Origin: a bacterium
GTDB taxonomy: Bacteria > Zixibacteria > MSB-5A5 > GN15 > FEB-12
Reading direction: 5' to 3'
NCBI GenBank assembly: GCA_030640905.1
Contig: DAOWIM010000291.1
Location: forward strand, 1-7,469
Length of the DNA stretch: 7,469 nucleotides
Shown here: one piece after another, positions 1 to 6,798 of the stretch
Position numbering within the stretch: position 1 is the stretch's first letter
Layout: each line of letters opens with the position of its first letter
Notes under the pieces: generated by a model
Told to the model about the DNA's origin: nothing
Databases searched by the model: none
Seen by the model: the letters and a program-made list of their open reading frames with translations, nothing else
Position numbers and translations under genes: made by a program

Positions 1-1
1 C

Positions 2-325
2 AAATGGGTGCTAATCGTCCTGGCTGTTTTCTCGGTGCTGTTCGCCCTGTCTGAAAACCGCGTTATCTTCCAATTTGTTCTCTACGCCTGGTCGGCACTG
101 GGGGCAGCTTTCGGACCGGTGGTGATACTCGGCTTGATGTGGAAGAGGGCTAACAAATCCGGGGCGATAGCCGGCATGATCACCGGATTGACGGTGACGA
201 TTGTCTGGAAAAACGTCGCCGAACTCAAAGGTATGGTTTACGAATTGGTTCCAGCTTTTATCCTGTCGTTCATTGCCGTAATCGTCTTCTCACTTGTGAG
301 TGAAAGGAAAGCCGAACAACAATGA
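2..325 (+). CDS. putP: PutP-type sodium/solute (probably proline) symporter, C-terminal fragment
   Basis: This is the last 107 codons of an inner-membrane sodium:solute symporter (SSS family); the 5' end lies outside the window and the open frame continues to its left edge. The visible stretch contains the end of one membrane helix (fragment residues 2-16), then a helix around residues 24-46 with the segment YAWSALGAAFGPVV, then helices near 54-69 and 81-99. The order AAFGPVV, MWKR, SGAIAGM, VWK, YELVP and VFSLV follows what I recall of the C-terminal end of E. coli PutP very closely, so a PutP-like sodium/proline symporter is the best call. Substrate cannot be proven from this part, because the sodium and proline sites lie upstream. 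The protein ends soon after the last helix, without the longer cytoplasmic tail of E. coli PutP. Its TGA stop overlaps the ATG of the following acylase gene. Confidence 0.87.
   Translation, partial: KWVLIVLAVFSVLFALSENRVIFQFVLYAWSALGAAFGPVVILGLMWKRANKSGAIAGMITGLTVTIVWKNVAELKGMVYELVPAFILSFIAVIVFSLVSERKAEQQ
303..325 (+). promoter_or_regulatory. Ribosome binding site and ATGA stop/start overlap (translational coupling)
   Basis: AAAGGAAAG at 303-311 lies 10 nt before ATG 322-324, and the symporter stop TGA occupies 323-325, so stop and start share bases. Ribosomes finishing the symporter can restart directly on the acylase gene. This fixes the acylase start and implies co-transcription of the two genes. 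Confidence 0.7.
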
Positions 326-2685
326 ACAATCGTGCGCGACAACTCGTTCGTTTTCTGCTAATCTCCCTGTTCGGTCTGATCACCGGGTTTGTAATCTTTG
401 CCTATACGACCTTCCAACTATCGATACCTGTCACCAAAGGACAGATCGAATTGCCGGAACTTGAGGGCACTGTCGAGATCACTTACGATCAGATGGGCAT
501 CCCGCAGATATGGGCCGAGAACGAACACGATATGCTTGTTGCCCTCGGCTACCAGCACGCTGCGGACCGGCTGTTTCAAATGGAATTGCTTCGTCGTATG
601 GCACAGGGACGACTCTCTGAGATGCTCGGCGAGGTGACGATTGATGTTGATATTGATCAACGACGGATCGGTCACCAACGTATCGCCAGAGAAGCAATCA
701 AATCGCTTTCCGAAGAAAACCGATTACGACTGCAGGCCTACTGTGATGGTGTCAACGCGTATCAACGGACCTGTCGCGCGATGCCGTTTGAGTTCTGGCT
801 GTTGCCAATTGAGTACGAACCGTGGAGCATCCACGACTGCCTGAGCGCTCTGAGTTTTCAGACATGGGTATCGCATGCGTTGATGAGCCGTGATGAGTTT
901 AGACTTAAACTGTTCAAGGAACTTGGTGCAGAAACATCGTCCGATCTGGCACCATCGTATCCACACTGGGCACCAACAACGGTGTCCTCAGGCAATCGAC
1001 ACTCCAGCGTGATCCAGGAGTCGGTTTGTGACTGGTTGTTCTCAGGTGACAACCTTCCCTTTGGTTTCAGTAGAGCTTCCAACGCGTGGGTCGTAGCGCC
1101 TGAAAAAAGCCGGAGTGGTTATGCTATGCTGGCCTCCGACCCACATATGGAGATAACTCGTCTGCCCCAGTTCTGGTATTATGTCGGTCTGCATGTAAAC
1201 GAAACCGGGCTTGATGCGGTCGGCATCACCACCGCCGGAATACCGGCGATTATCATGGGGCACAATCGTGCGGCGGCGTTTACTTTCACGGCGGGCGGAA
1301 TTGATATCACCGACTACTACGAAGAAATGGTTAACCCGGATGATTCCAGCCAGTACCTCACCCCCGACGGTTGGCGATCGTTCGACACCAGCGTTGACAC
1401 AATCAATGTGGCGGGAAGCGATGCCCCGGAGATCGTAACAGTCCGGCTCACTCGTCACGGTCCAGTTATTGATCAAGCTGCCACCGGTGAATTTGTTACC
1501 GCCCTGCACTGGGCGGGATATGACATTGATCTCGACCGCGCCGTGAGCGCCGCATTCGCGCTGGCGACCGTCGCATCGTTTGAACAGTTTCAACAGACCG
1601 TTATCGACATGGGCGCTCTCAACGCCAATTGGGTCTATGCCGATTCGAGCGGCAACATCGGTTATCAGTTGGGCGCACCGGTCCCGATCCGAGATAACGA
1701 GACCTCATTTTTCCCTATTGACGGATCATCCTCGCCCGACCGAGACGTTGCCTACTATCAACTGGAGCAAACGCCGCAGGCACTGAATCCATCTGAAGGC
1801 TGGCTGGCAACCTGCAACAACAAACCGACTGACGATCTTCCGTACGAGCTGGTCGGGGACTTTTTCGCCAATCGCATCGTCCGTATCACCGACCTGTTGA
1901 GTTCAAATGAGACTGTCGATTTCAAGCAGATGCAAAATTTCCAGGGCGACCAGGTTGACTGTTCAATGCTGCGCTGGCGCGACGAGGTGGCCGAACTGCT
2001 GGAAGATATCGGTCTGCAAGATCGAGCCGTGGCTCTGCGAAAGTGGGACGGATCGACCGGCGTTGAATCACGCGAGACATTGCTGATTCGTGTTTTCCTC
2101 AGACAGTTGACGGCAGCGATCTTCGAGGATCAGCTTGGGCAGTACAGCCGCCAAGTGTCCGCCGTGAAACTGGATGAAATATATTTCTCCGACAATTCCA
2201 AATGGATCGACAATATCGACACTCCCAATCAGACCGAGACGCGCTCCCAGATAGCTACCGCCGCCCTGCAGGAAGCGCTGAGTCTTGCTGGCGAGAAAAC
2301 ATGGGGCGAGGCGCAGACACTTTCAATGCGGCATCCGATGGCAATGATCCCGATCATTGGTTCGCTGCTTGATCTATCGTATGGTCCCTGGCCGTGGAGC
2401 GGTACGGCGGGCACATTGGACGCTTCGTTCAATCGTGCTGGAGACGACTCGACTTTTCATTCAATCGTTGGACCGAGCTGGCGGTTTGTGATCGACATGG
2501 GTGACGTCGATGGCGCTATGATGGTTCTACCGGCTGGCAATTCCGGCAACCCAATGAGCCGACACTTTTTTGATTTCAACCAGAGGTGGCGGGATGGTCA
2601 GTACTGGAATGTACCGATCAGTCGGGCCAAAGTCTTTGAAAGTTCGGTCAGTTTGCTTTCGTTGACGCCGGTTGCAAGCGACTGA
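322..2685 (+). CDS. Penicillin amidase (S45) family Ntn-hydrolase, membrane-anchored
   Basis: A 787-residue precursor of the penicillin acylase/peptidase S45 family, whose members cleave amide bonds of acylated substrates such as beta-lactams, acyl-homoserine lactones or acylated peptides. Residues about 9-29 form one hydrophobic helix without an obvious signal peptidase I or lipobox site, so the enzyme is probably anchored facing the periplasm. The alpha-chain signature lies at about 50-103 (GIPQIWAENEHDM, GYQHAADRLFQMELLRRM). Autoproteolysis should occur before Ser253 in RASNAWVV, giving a beta chain of about 535 residues. His275 in SDPH matches the beta-23 position. GHN and DITDYYEE follow, then TRHGPVID, NWVYADSSGNIGY, the oxyanion Asn499 in CNNKP, Arg518 matching the beta-263 arginine, and the late motif GNSGNPMSRHF. 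All catalytic elements appear intact. An AAAGGAAAG element at 303-311 precedes the ATG, which overlaps the symporter stop. The natural substrate cannot be told from sequence. Confidence 0.93.
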   Translation: MNNRARQLVRFLLISLFGLITGFVIFAYTTFQLSIPVTKGQIELPELEGTVEITYDQMGIPQIWAENEHDMLVALGYQHAADRLFQMELLRRMAQGRLSEMLGEVTIDVDIDQRRIGHQRIAREAIKSLSEENRLRLQAYCDGVNAYQRTCRAMPFEFWLLPIEYEPWSIHDCLSALSFQTWVSHALMSRDEFRLKLFKELGAETSSDLAPSYPHWAPTTVSSGNRHSSVIQESVCDWLFSGDNLPFGFSRASNAWVVAPEKSRSGYAMLASDPHMEITRLPQFWYYVGLHVNETGLDAVGITTAGIPAIIMGHNRAAAFTFTAGGIDITDYYEEMVNPDDSSQYLTPDGWRSFDTSVDTINVAGSDAPEIVTVRLTRHGPVIDQAATGEFVTALHWAGYDIDLDRAVSAAFALATVASFEQFQQTVIDMGALNANWVYADSSGNIGYQLGAPVPIRDNETSFFPIDGSSSPDRDVAYYQLEQTPQALNPSEGWLATCNNKPTDDLPYELVGDFFANRIVRITDLLSSNETVDFKQMQNFQGDQVDCSMLRWRDEVAELLEDIGLQDRAVALRKWDGSTGVESRETLLIRVFLRQLTAAIFEDQLGQYSRQVSAVKLDEIYFSDNSKWIDNIDTPNQTETRSQIATAALQEALSLAGEKTWGEAQTLSMRHPMAMIPIIGSLLDLSYGPWPWSGTAGTLDASFNRAGDDSTFHSIVGPSWRFVIDMGDVDGAMMVLPAGNSGNPMSRHFFDFNQRWRDGQYWNVPISRAKVFESSVSLLSLTPVASD

Positions 2686-2687
2686 CG

Positions 2688-3389
2688 TTATTCCAGTAGT
2701 TTTTCAATTGTGTGGATATCCCGATTTGCCTGCTCGAGGTCATCGGGTCGCCCAACATCGAGCCAGTAGCCTTCAAAGGGGAAGGTGTTGATCCTCTCCC
2801 CTTTCTCAAGCAACGTCAGCATCAGATCATCAAACCCAAAGGCGCCATTGTCGGGCACGAATCGGAGAAGATCACGCGAGAAAACATAGACACCCATTGA
2901 CACCGTGAAATCGTACTCCGGCTTCTCAACAAACCCTGTCACCTCGCCCTCCGAATTCAGTTTGAGCACACCGTAATCAATTCTGCTGATCCGTTTGTGC
3001 GTCGCCACTGTCAGCCCGGCGCCACTTGCGATGTGATCGTCATAGACGGCGCGGAAGTCAAGGTCGGTCAGGACATCACCATTGACGACCAGGAAATTCT
3101 CGGAAAGGTTTTTAATCAGTCGGAGAGGAGCGACAGTAGAGAGCGGTTCTTTCTCCTGCGAATATTTCAACGTCATGTTGAAACGGTCGCCATCGCCGAG
3201 GACGTCTTTGATTAGATGAGCCATGTGATTAACCGCCAGCACCGCGCTCTGCACTCCGGACTTACGCAGCCGGGAAAGCAGGATTTCGATAATCGGCTTG
3301 CCACCCACCGACACCAACGGCTTCGGTATCTCGGCGGTGAGAACGCCCAGACGAGTACCTTTTCCTCCGGCCAGAATTATGGCCTGCAT
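2688..3389 (-). CDS. NDP-sugar nucleotidyltransferase (sugar-1-phosphate nucleotidylyltransferase)
   Basis: A 233-residue Rossmann-like nucleotidyltransferase (NTP_transferase family, as in RmlA, GlmU-N, ManC-N and HddC). It transfers NMP from an NTP to a sugar 1-phosphate in the cytoplasm. The protein opens with MQAIILAGGKGTRL, the NTP-binding loop, followed by IPKPL (Lys23) and GGKPIIE. Asp105 in VVNGD and Asp211 in YWLDVGRPDD are the expected metal-binding residues, and FVEKP (Glu155-Lys156) is the sugar-site motif. The usual LGTAG loop reads PLSTVAPL here. There is no left-handed beta-helix, so this is a stand-alone short form. The frame stays open to an ATG at 3413 and one at 3431, both inside the upstream gene. 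I chose ATG 3389 because family proteins start at this point and GGGAG (3404-3400) lies 10 nt before it. It is last in a three-gene operon, 16 nt after the SDR stop. Base and sugar specificity are unknown; HddC-like or RmlA-like activity are both possible. Confidence 0.9.
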   Translation of the reverse strand: MQAIILAGGKGTRLGVLTAEIPKPLVSVGGKPIIEILLSRLRKSGVQSAVLAVNHMAHLIKDVLGDGDRFNMTLKYSQEKEPLSTVAPLRLIKNLSENFLVVNGDVLTDLDFRAVYDDHIASGAGLTVATHKRISRIDYGVLKLNSEGEVTGFVEKPEYDFTVSMGVYVFSRDLLRFVPDNGAFGFDDLMLTLLEKGERINTFPFEGYWLDVGRPDDLEQANRDIHTIEKLLE

Positions 3390-3405
3390 CGCGCTTTTGC
3401 TCCCA

Positions 3406-4422
3406 TCAGTCATTGACGTAGTACTCGTCATCAGGGTTGTCGATCAGACCCGATCCGACAGCATCGATAATCTCCCGGATACCGTCGGGGACACGTCGGG
3501 TAATCTCAAAACCTATCGCTTGCTTGATCTTGTCGCAACGAACACGGTAGTCGCGAGGGTCTTCATCTTTCTTGACAAAATGAACATTGGTGGCGCGTTC
3601 GGGTAGCTGCCGGACAATCAATTCGGCTAACGTCTTTTTTTGATAGTTCTCGGCGGTGTCGCCGACATTGAGAGCCACGTAGGCAACCTGTTCGGAAGGA
3701 GCAGTCGCCGCCATCATGCAAGCAACGGCAAGGTCGTGAGTGTGGCAGTATGGTCGCCAGAATTGTTCGCCGTAGATATCAAGCCGCCGGTTCATCAGTA
3801 GCTCACGGGTGAACTCATTGACGGTCAGATCAAAGCGCGGACGATGCGAGAGACCATAAGCGGTGGCAAACCGCAGGCATACCGGTTCAAAGGCAGGCTC
3901 GCCCAAGGACAACAGATATTTTTCAAATCCAACCTTGAGACGAGCGTAATGCGAAATCGGATTTAGTGGCGAGGTTTCATCGACGTATCCATCGGCATCA
4001 ACCATCCGGCCATAGTTGGAACAGGTCGAGGCAAAGACAAACCGTCTTATGCCGTGCTTAATGGCCAGGCTACAGAGAAGCTGCGATCCGCGTTCGTTGA
4101 CTTCAGTTGCCAGTTCGGGATGTTTGCTGCACACCGGATCGCCAACGATCGCCGCCAGATGAACGACCGCATCTATTGAGTCAAGGGCGGTCTCAATGTC
4201 GCGCTCTACTCGAATGTCACCGTGGATGAATTCAAAGTTATCGTTCGACGTAAATGGAAGTAACGATCTGCCCGGATACGGTGAGTCGCCGTGGGAGAGA
4301 TTGTCCAGGACACGAACGCGGTGCCCGCTGTCGAGGAGTCGGTCGACTAGCACCGAACCGACATAACCCGCCCCTCCGGTAACAAGAATCAACTTCCGAA
4401 TTTTTTCAGGCGGCTTCTGCAC
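3406..4422 (-). CDS. NAD-dependent nucleotide-sugar epimerase/dehydratase (extended SDR)
   Basis: A 338-residue extended short-chain dehydrogenase acting on a nucleotide sugar in the cytoplasm. GGAGYVG (residues 16-22) is the dinucleotide loop, and Asp40 after the second strand (VRVLDNLSHG) favours NAD over NADP. HLAAIVGDP follows. The catalytic triad is Thr133 in STCSNYG plus Tyr159 and Lys163 in YARLK. CLRFATAYG and WRPYCHTHDLA are typical substrate-side motifs of the GalE/WcaG group. The TDE motif of 4,6-dehydratases (RmlB, GMD) is absent, so an epimerase or reductase is more likely than a dehydratase. The exact reaction is not identifiable. Translation starts at GTG 4422, supported by GAGGAA (4434-4429) with a 6-nt spacer; no ATG fits the N-terminus as well. 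It sits 22 nt after the lipoprotein gene and just before the nucleotidyltransferase, which probably supplies its substrate or shares its pathway. Confidence 0.9.
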   Translation of the reverse strand: MQKPPEKIRKLILVTGGAGYVGSVLVDRLLDSGHRVRVLDNLSHGDSPYPGRSLLPFTSNDNFEFIHGDIRVERDIETALDSIDAVVHLAAIVGDPVCSKHPELATEVNERGSQLLCSLAIKHGIRRFVFASTCSNYGRMVDADGYVDETSPLNPISHYARLKVGFEKYLLSLGEPAFEPVCLRFATAYGLSHRPRFDLTVNEFTRELLMNRRLDIYGEQFWRPYCHTHDLAVACMMAATAPSEQVAYVALNVGDTAENYQKKTLAELIVRQLPERATNVHFVKKDEDPRDYRVRCDKIKQAIGFEITRRVPDGIREIIDAVGSGLIDNPDDEYYVND

Positions 4423-4426
4423 CCGA

Positions 4427-4434
4427 TCTTCCTC
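4427..4434 (-). promoter_or_regulatory. Shine-Dalgarno site that decides the GTG start of the SDR gene
   Basis: On the minus strand this reads GAGGAAGA. Its GAGGAA core lies 6 nt before GTG 4422, inside the 22-nt gap after the lipoprotein stop. It makes the non-ATG start convincing. Confidence 0.7.
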
Positions 4435-4444
4435 AACGCCAACC

Positions 4445-6625
4445 CTACAGTTTGGCCAATGTTTCTTTCGCCACTATCAGATCATCGCCTCTCAAACCAA
4501 GATCAATTGCTCGCTGCAGGTTCTTCCCGGCGGCATCATTTTTCATCATGTGTTGCGCCATGCCCAACCGAAAGAATGGCTGCGGGAGCTGTGGGAATTT
4601 TCTTGCGACCTTCTGCGCCTCAGCCTTCGATAGCTTGTATCGTTCACTCTGATAATAAACGTACGATAGATTGATCTGGTATTTCACGTCGCGATCAGAT
4701 CGGTAGAGCGCTCTTCTGGCCATATTTTCGGCACGTCGAAGGTCAATCTTCTCGGCTGCCAGAATCCTGGAATAGTAGTAGTTGGCTTCGACCTGACGTT
4801 TCTTCGCTATCAACACTGAGTCAAACAGATCAAAAGCTCTCTCCCGGTCACCCAGATTGTAAAACGCCAGTGCCAGACGCGCCCTTCCACCGAGATCATC
4901 AGGGTTGGCGGTTACGACCGTATTTGCCAACTGCTGCGCTCGGGCGAAATCCCCATCGTCGTTCTCAATATCGGAGGCCAGGAGAAGGGCGTGGTGATTG
5001 TGCGGTGTTAGTTCCAGCATGAGGTTCATTACCTGGCGTCTTTCATCCAACTTGCCTTTCCCTTCCAGCAGTTGGATAACTTGTTTGAATAAACGAGTCC
5101 TTCCACGAACAGCGCCAACACTCTTTGCAAGTAGAGCCAGACCGTTCTCAATCTGATCGTTACGTACCATCAACACCGCCTCCTGGGCCATCAACAACGG
5201 ATAGCGTTCTACCAGATCGGTATACTGTTGGTATGTTTTCAGAGCATCGCTGTACCGTTCCTGGCGTTTCAGCATCGTTATCAAGCGATCAAAGGCCGGA
5301 CGATACCACTTATCCAGTTTCAAGGCAGCCTTGTAATGTTTTTCTGCTTTTTCAAAGCGATTGTTAAATGGTCCGCCATAGGCGTCGCCAATTCTCGTCT
5401 GATAGGCGGCATCATCCTTGCCCGAAGCCGTTATCACGTCCATAGCTTCATCAAATGCCTCAGATTGACCCTGTAGATTCTTGAGGCAGGCGTCAACGAA
5501 ACGTAAATCTTCGGGCGCCACGAATTCCGGGCCAAGAAGCTCCAGTTGTTTAGTTATCAGCGTTTGCATATCGGATTTGACGAAGACATTAAATATATAT
5601 GTGCGTACCAAAACCAAGAACTCGCTGCGAAAACCACCATCGACCAATATCTTTTCCAGAAGGGCGAGGTCTGTCATGAGATTCAGGTCATCAACCCCGG
5701 TGGACATTGCTTCGATATCGAAAACTGTTGTAGACACTCCGAGCGGATCAAGCCCCCTGAGGTTATTGCCCGCCAACCGGTACGGACCGGCAGGTATAAC
5801 CGGACGATGGAAAAGCCATTCCAGTTTGAACGGCAAGTACTCTGAGGTTGCAGATGCTCTCGCATACCGAATTACTGACTGACCATCAAAATCATGTCCG
5901 GTTCGGATAGATCGTATGAAATGGTCGATCAGCACACGGTGATCAGTACTGTCCAGACTCCAGGCTTTTCGGCTCATGGCCATCGACGAATCAAGTTGTC
6001 CGGCTACCTCAAGACACCTGGCAGCTTCCTGGTAGAAAAGGAGATTGTCGCCGGGGGTTGCCAGGCTGGCCGACATCAGGACCGCAGCTGAATCTACTTT
6101 GTTCTCCAGATACAAGAGGCGAGCCCGGGCGAGGTTGAGTTCTCCAGTATCCTGTTGGGCCATCAGGCGGTCAAGTTCCTCGGCTGCCTGTTCATACATC
6201 GCATTGGCCAGTAAAATATCAACAATTGTCAATCGTATCTGAAGATCATCACCCGCCAGGGCACTGAGGCGAATAGCCGCCTGCAACGCCTTCTCGGGCA
6301 TGTTGACCAGCATCAGGCACCGCACCAAACCGGTATGGGCCGGCAGGAAATCGGGCTGATCTGCCGCGATCTCACCGTATACACGAATCGCGTCAAACCA
6401 TTTGCCTTCCGCCTCGTCGACCAGCGCCAGGCCATACTGAGAAACTGTCGAAATGGAATCGATCTGGCGAATGGCTTCAAACGATTCCCTGGCAGCGGAG
6501 AAATCGAAAGCGGCTACCTGGCTGAGTCCCACTTCATTGAGTTCCTCCACCTGATCCTGTGGAGACTTGGAACAACCGGTCAACAACAGAAAGAATACGA
6601 GAATTCCTGATACGATTTTTTGCAT
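4445..6625 (-). CDS. TPR-repeat lipoprotein
   Basis: A 726-residue predicted lipoprotein with two blocks of tetratricopeptide-like helical repeats. The N-terminus is a short signal peptide ending in the lipobox LLTGC, so the mature protein should begin at lipid-modified Cys18 and be attached to a periplasmic membrane face. Residue +2 is Ser, compatible with outer-membrane sorting under the E. coli rule. TPR-like helix pairs run from about residue 30 to 243 (for example KWFDAIRVYGEIAADQPD) and again from about 400 to the end (KAEKHYKAALKLD, RAENMARRALYRSD). Between them, residues about 262-310 are proline- and glycine-rich and not TPR-like, followed by a helical stretch. The frame is open to ATG 6661, but I chose ATG 6625 because AGAGGA lies 6 nt before it and it gives a proper signal peptide. 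TPR proteins are scaffolds; no enzymatic motif is visible. As the first gene of an operon with two nucleotide-sugar genes, it may act in envelope glycan assembly or export, which is inference. Confidence 0.85.
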   Translation of the reverse strand: MQKIVSGILVFFLLLTGCSKSPQDQVEELNEVGLSQVAAFDFSAARESFEAIRQIDSISTVSQYGLALVDEAEGKWFDAIRVYGEIAADQPDFLPAHTGLVRCLMLVNMPEKALQAAIRLSALAGDDLQIRLTIVDILLANAMYEQAAEELDRLMAQQDTGELNLARARLLYLENKVDSAAVLMSASLATPGDNLLFYQEAARCLEVAGQLDSSMAMSRKAWSLDSTDHRVLIDHFIRSIRTGHDFDGQSVIRYARASATSEYLPFKLEWLFHRPVIPAGPYRLAGNNLRGLDPLGVSTTVFDIEAMSTGVDDLNLMTDLALLEKILVDGGFRSEFLVLVRTYIFNVFVKSDMQTLITKQLELLGPEFVAPEDLRFVDACLKNLQGQSEAFDEAMDVITASGKDDAAYQTRIGDAYGGPFNNRFEKAEKHYKAALKLDKWYRPAFDRLITMLKRQERYSDALKTYQQYTDLVERYPLLMAQEAVLMVRNDQIENGLALLAKSVGAVRGRTRLFKQVIQLLEGKGKLDERRQVMNLMLELTPHNHHALLLASDIENDDGDFARAQQLANTVVTANPDDLGGRARLALAFYNLGDRERAFDLFDSVLIAKKRQVEANYYYSRILAAEKIDLRRAENMARRALYRSDRDVKYQINLSYVYYQSERYKLSKAEAQKVARKFPQLPQPFFRLGMAQHMMKNDAAGKNLQRAIDLGLRGDDLIVAKETLAKL

Positions 6626-6798
6626 TATTTGTCCTCTTTCGTGGTCTTGATGATACTTCATGTCGGTATCATTTTCGGGAATTTACGACATTTTACACGC
6701 GAGCAAAGCAAAATATCCAGACTAGATTCGATGAGCAAACGGTGTGCTGGATCGGAAATCTTGTTGTATAAAACTCTGTTGAGGCGTTATATTATACT
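6626..6798. promoter_or_regulatory. Divergent intergenic region with promoters for lptB and the lipoprotein operon
   Basis: These 173 bp separate two divergent genes and are the only real intergenic space in the window, more AT-rich than the genes around them. For lptB, TATAAA at 6767-6772 is a plausible -10 box. It would start transcription near 6779 and leave a leader of about 20 nt containing GAGG (6781-6784); no good -35 lies 16-18 nt upstream. For the minus-strand operon, TAAAAT (6695-6690) is a possible -10, again without a clear -35. I found no convincing operator. That promoters lie here is inferred mainly from the gene layout; the individual boxes are weak calls. Confidence 0.5.
6632..6637 (-). 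promoter_or_regulatory. Shine-Dalgarno site that decides the lipoprotein start
   Basis: AGAGGA on the minus strand, 6 nt before ATG 6625. No comparable site precedes the in-frame upstream ATG at 6661, and the 12 extra residues from that start would put a charged His/Asp/Glu/Arg stretch before the signal peptide. Confidence 0.75.

Noticed and set aside
1042..1593. A 183-codon open frame on the minus strand, antisense to the acylase gene
   Set aside because: It lies fully inside the S45 beta-chain coding region, whose motifs are continuous there. The translation is rich in Arg and shows no recognisable domain.
2638..2660. GAAAG / CTTTC hairpin near the acylase 3' end as a terminator
   Set aside because: A 5-bp AT-rich stem with a 13-nt loop and no following T-tract is too weak for an intrinsic terminator.
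3390..3431. Upstream start codons (3413 and 3431) for the nucleotidyltransferase, overlapping the SDR gene
   Set aside because: Neither has a Shine-Dalgarno site, and the added residues precede the normal family N-terminus MQAIILAGG.
5481..5882. A 133-codon plus-strand open frame inside the TPR lipoprotein gene
   Set aside because: Overlaps conserved-looking TPR coding sequence, is Ser/Arg-rich, and lacks a ribosome binding site.
6660..6691. Inverted repeat ATGTCG / CGACAT with a 20-nt gap, possible operator
   Set aside because: Arms of only 6 bp with a long gap are expected by chance in this much sequence; no second copy was seen.
6715..6752. Inverted repeat ATCCAG / CTGGAT in the intergenic region
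   Set aside because: Six-base arms that do not extend in either direction, 26 nt apart; chance level.
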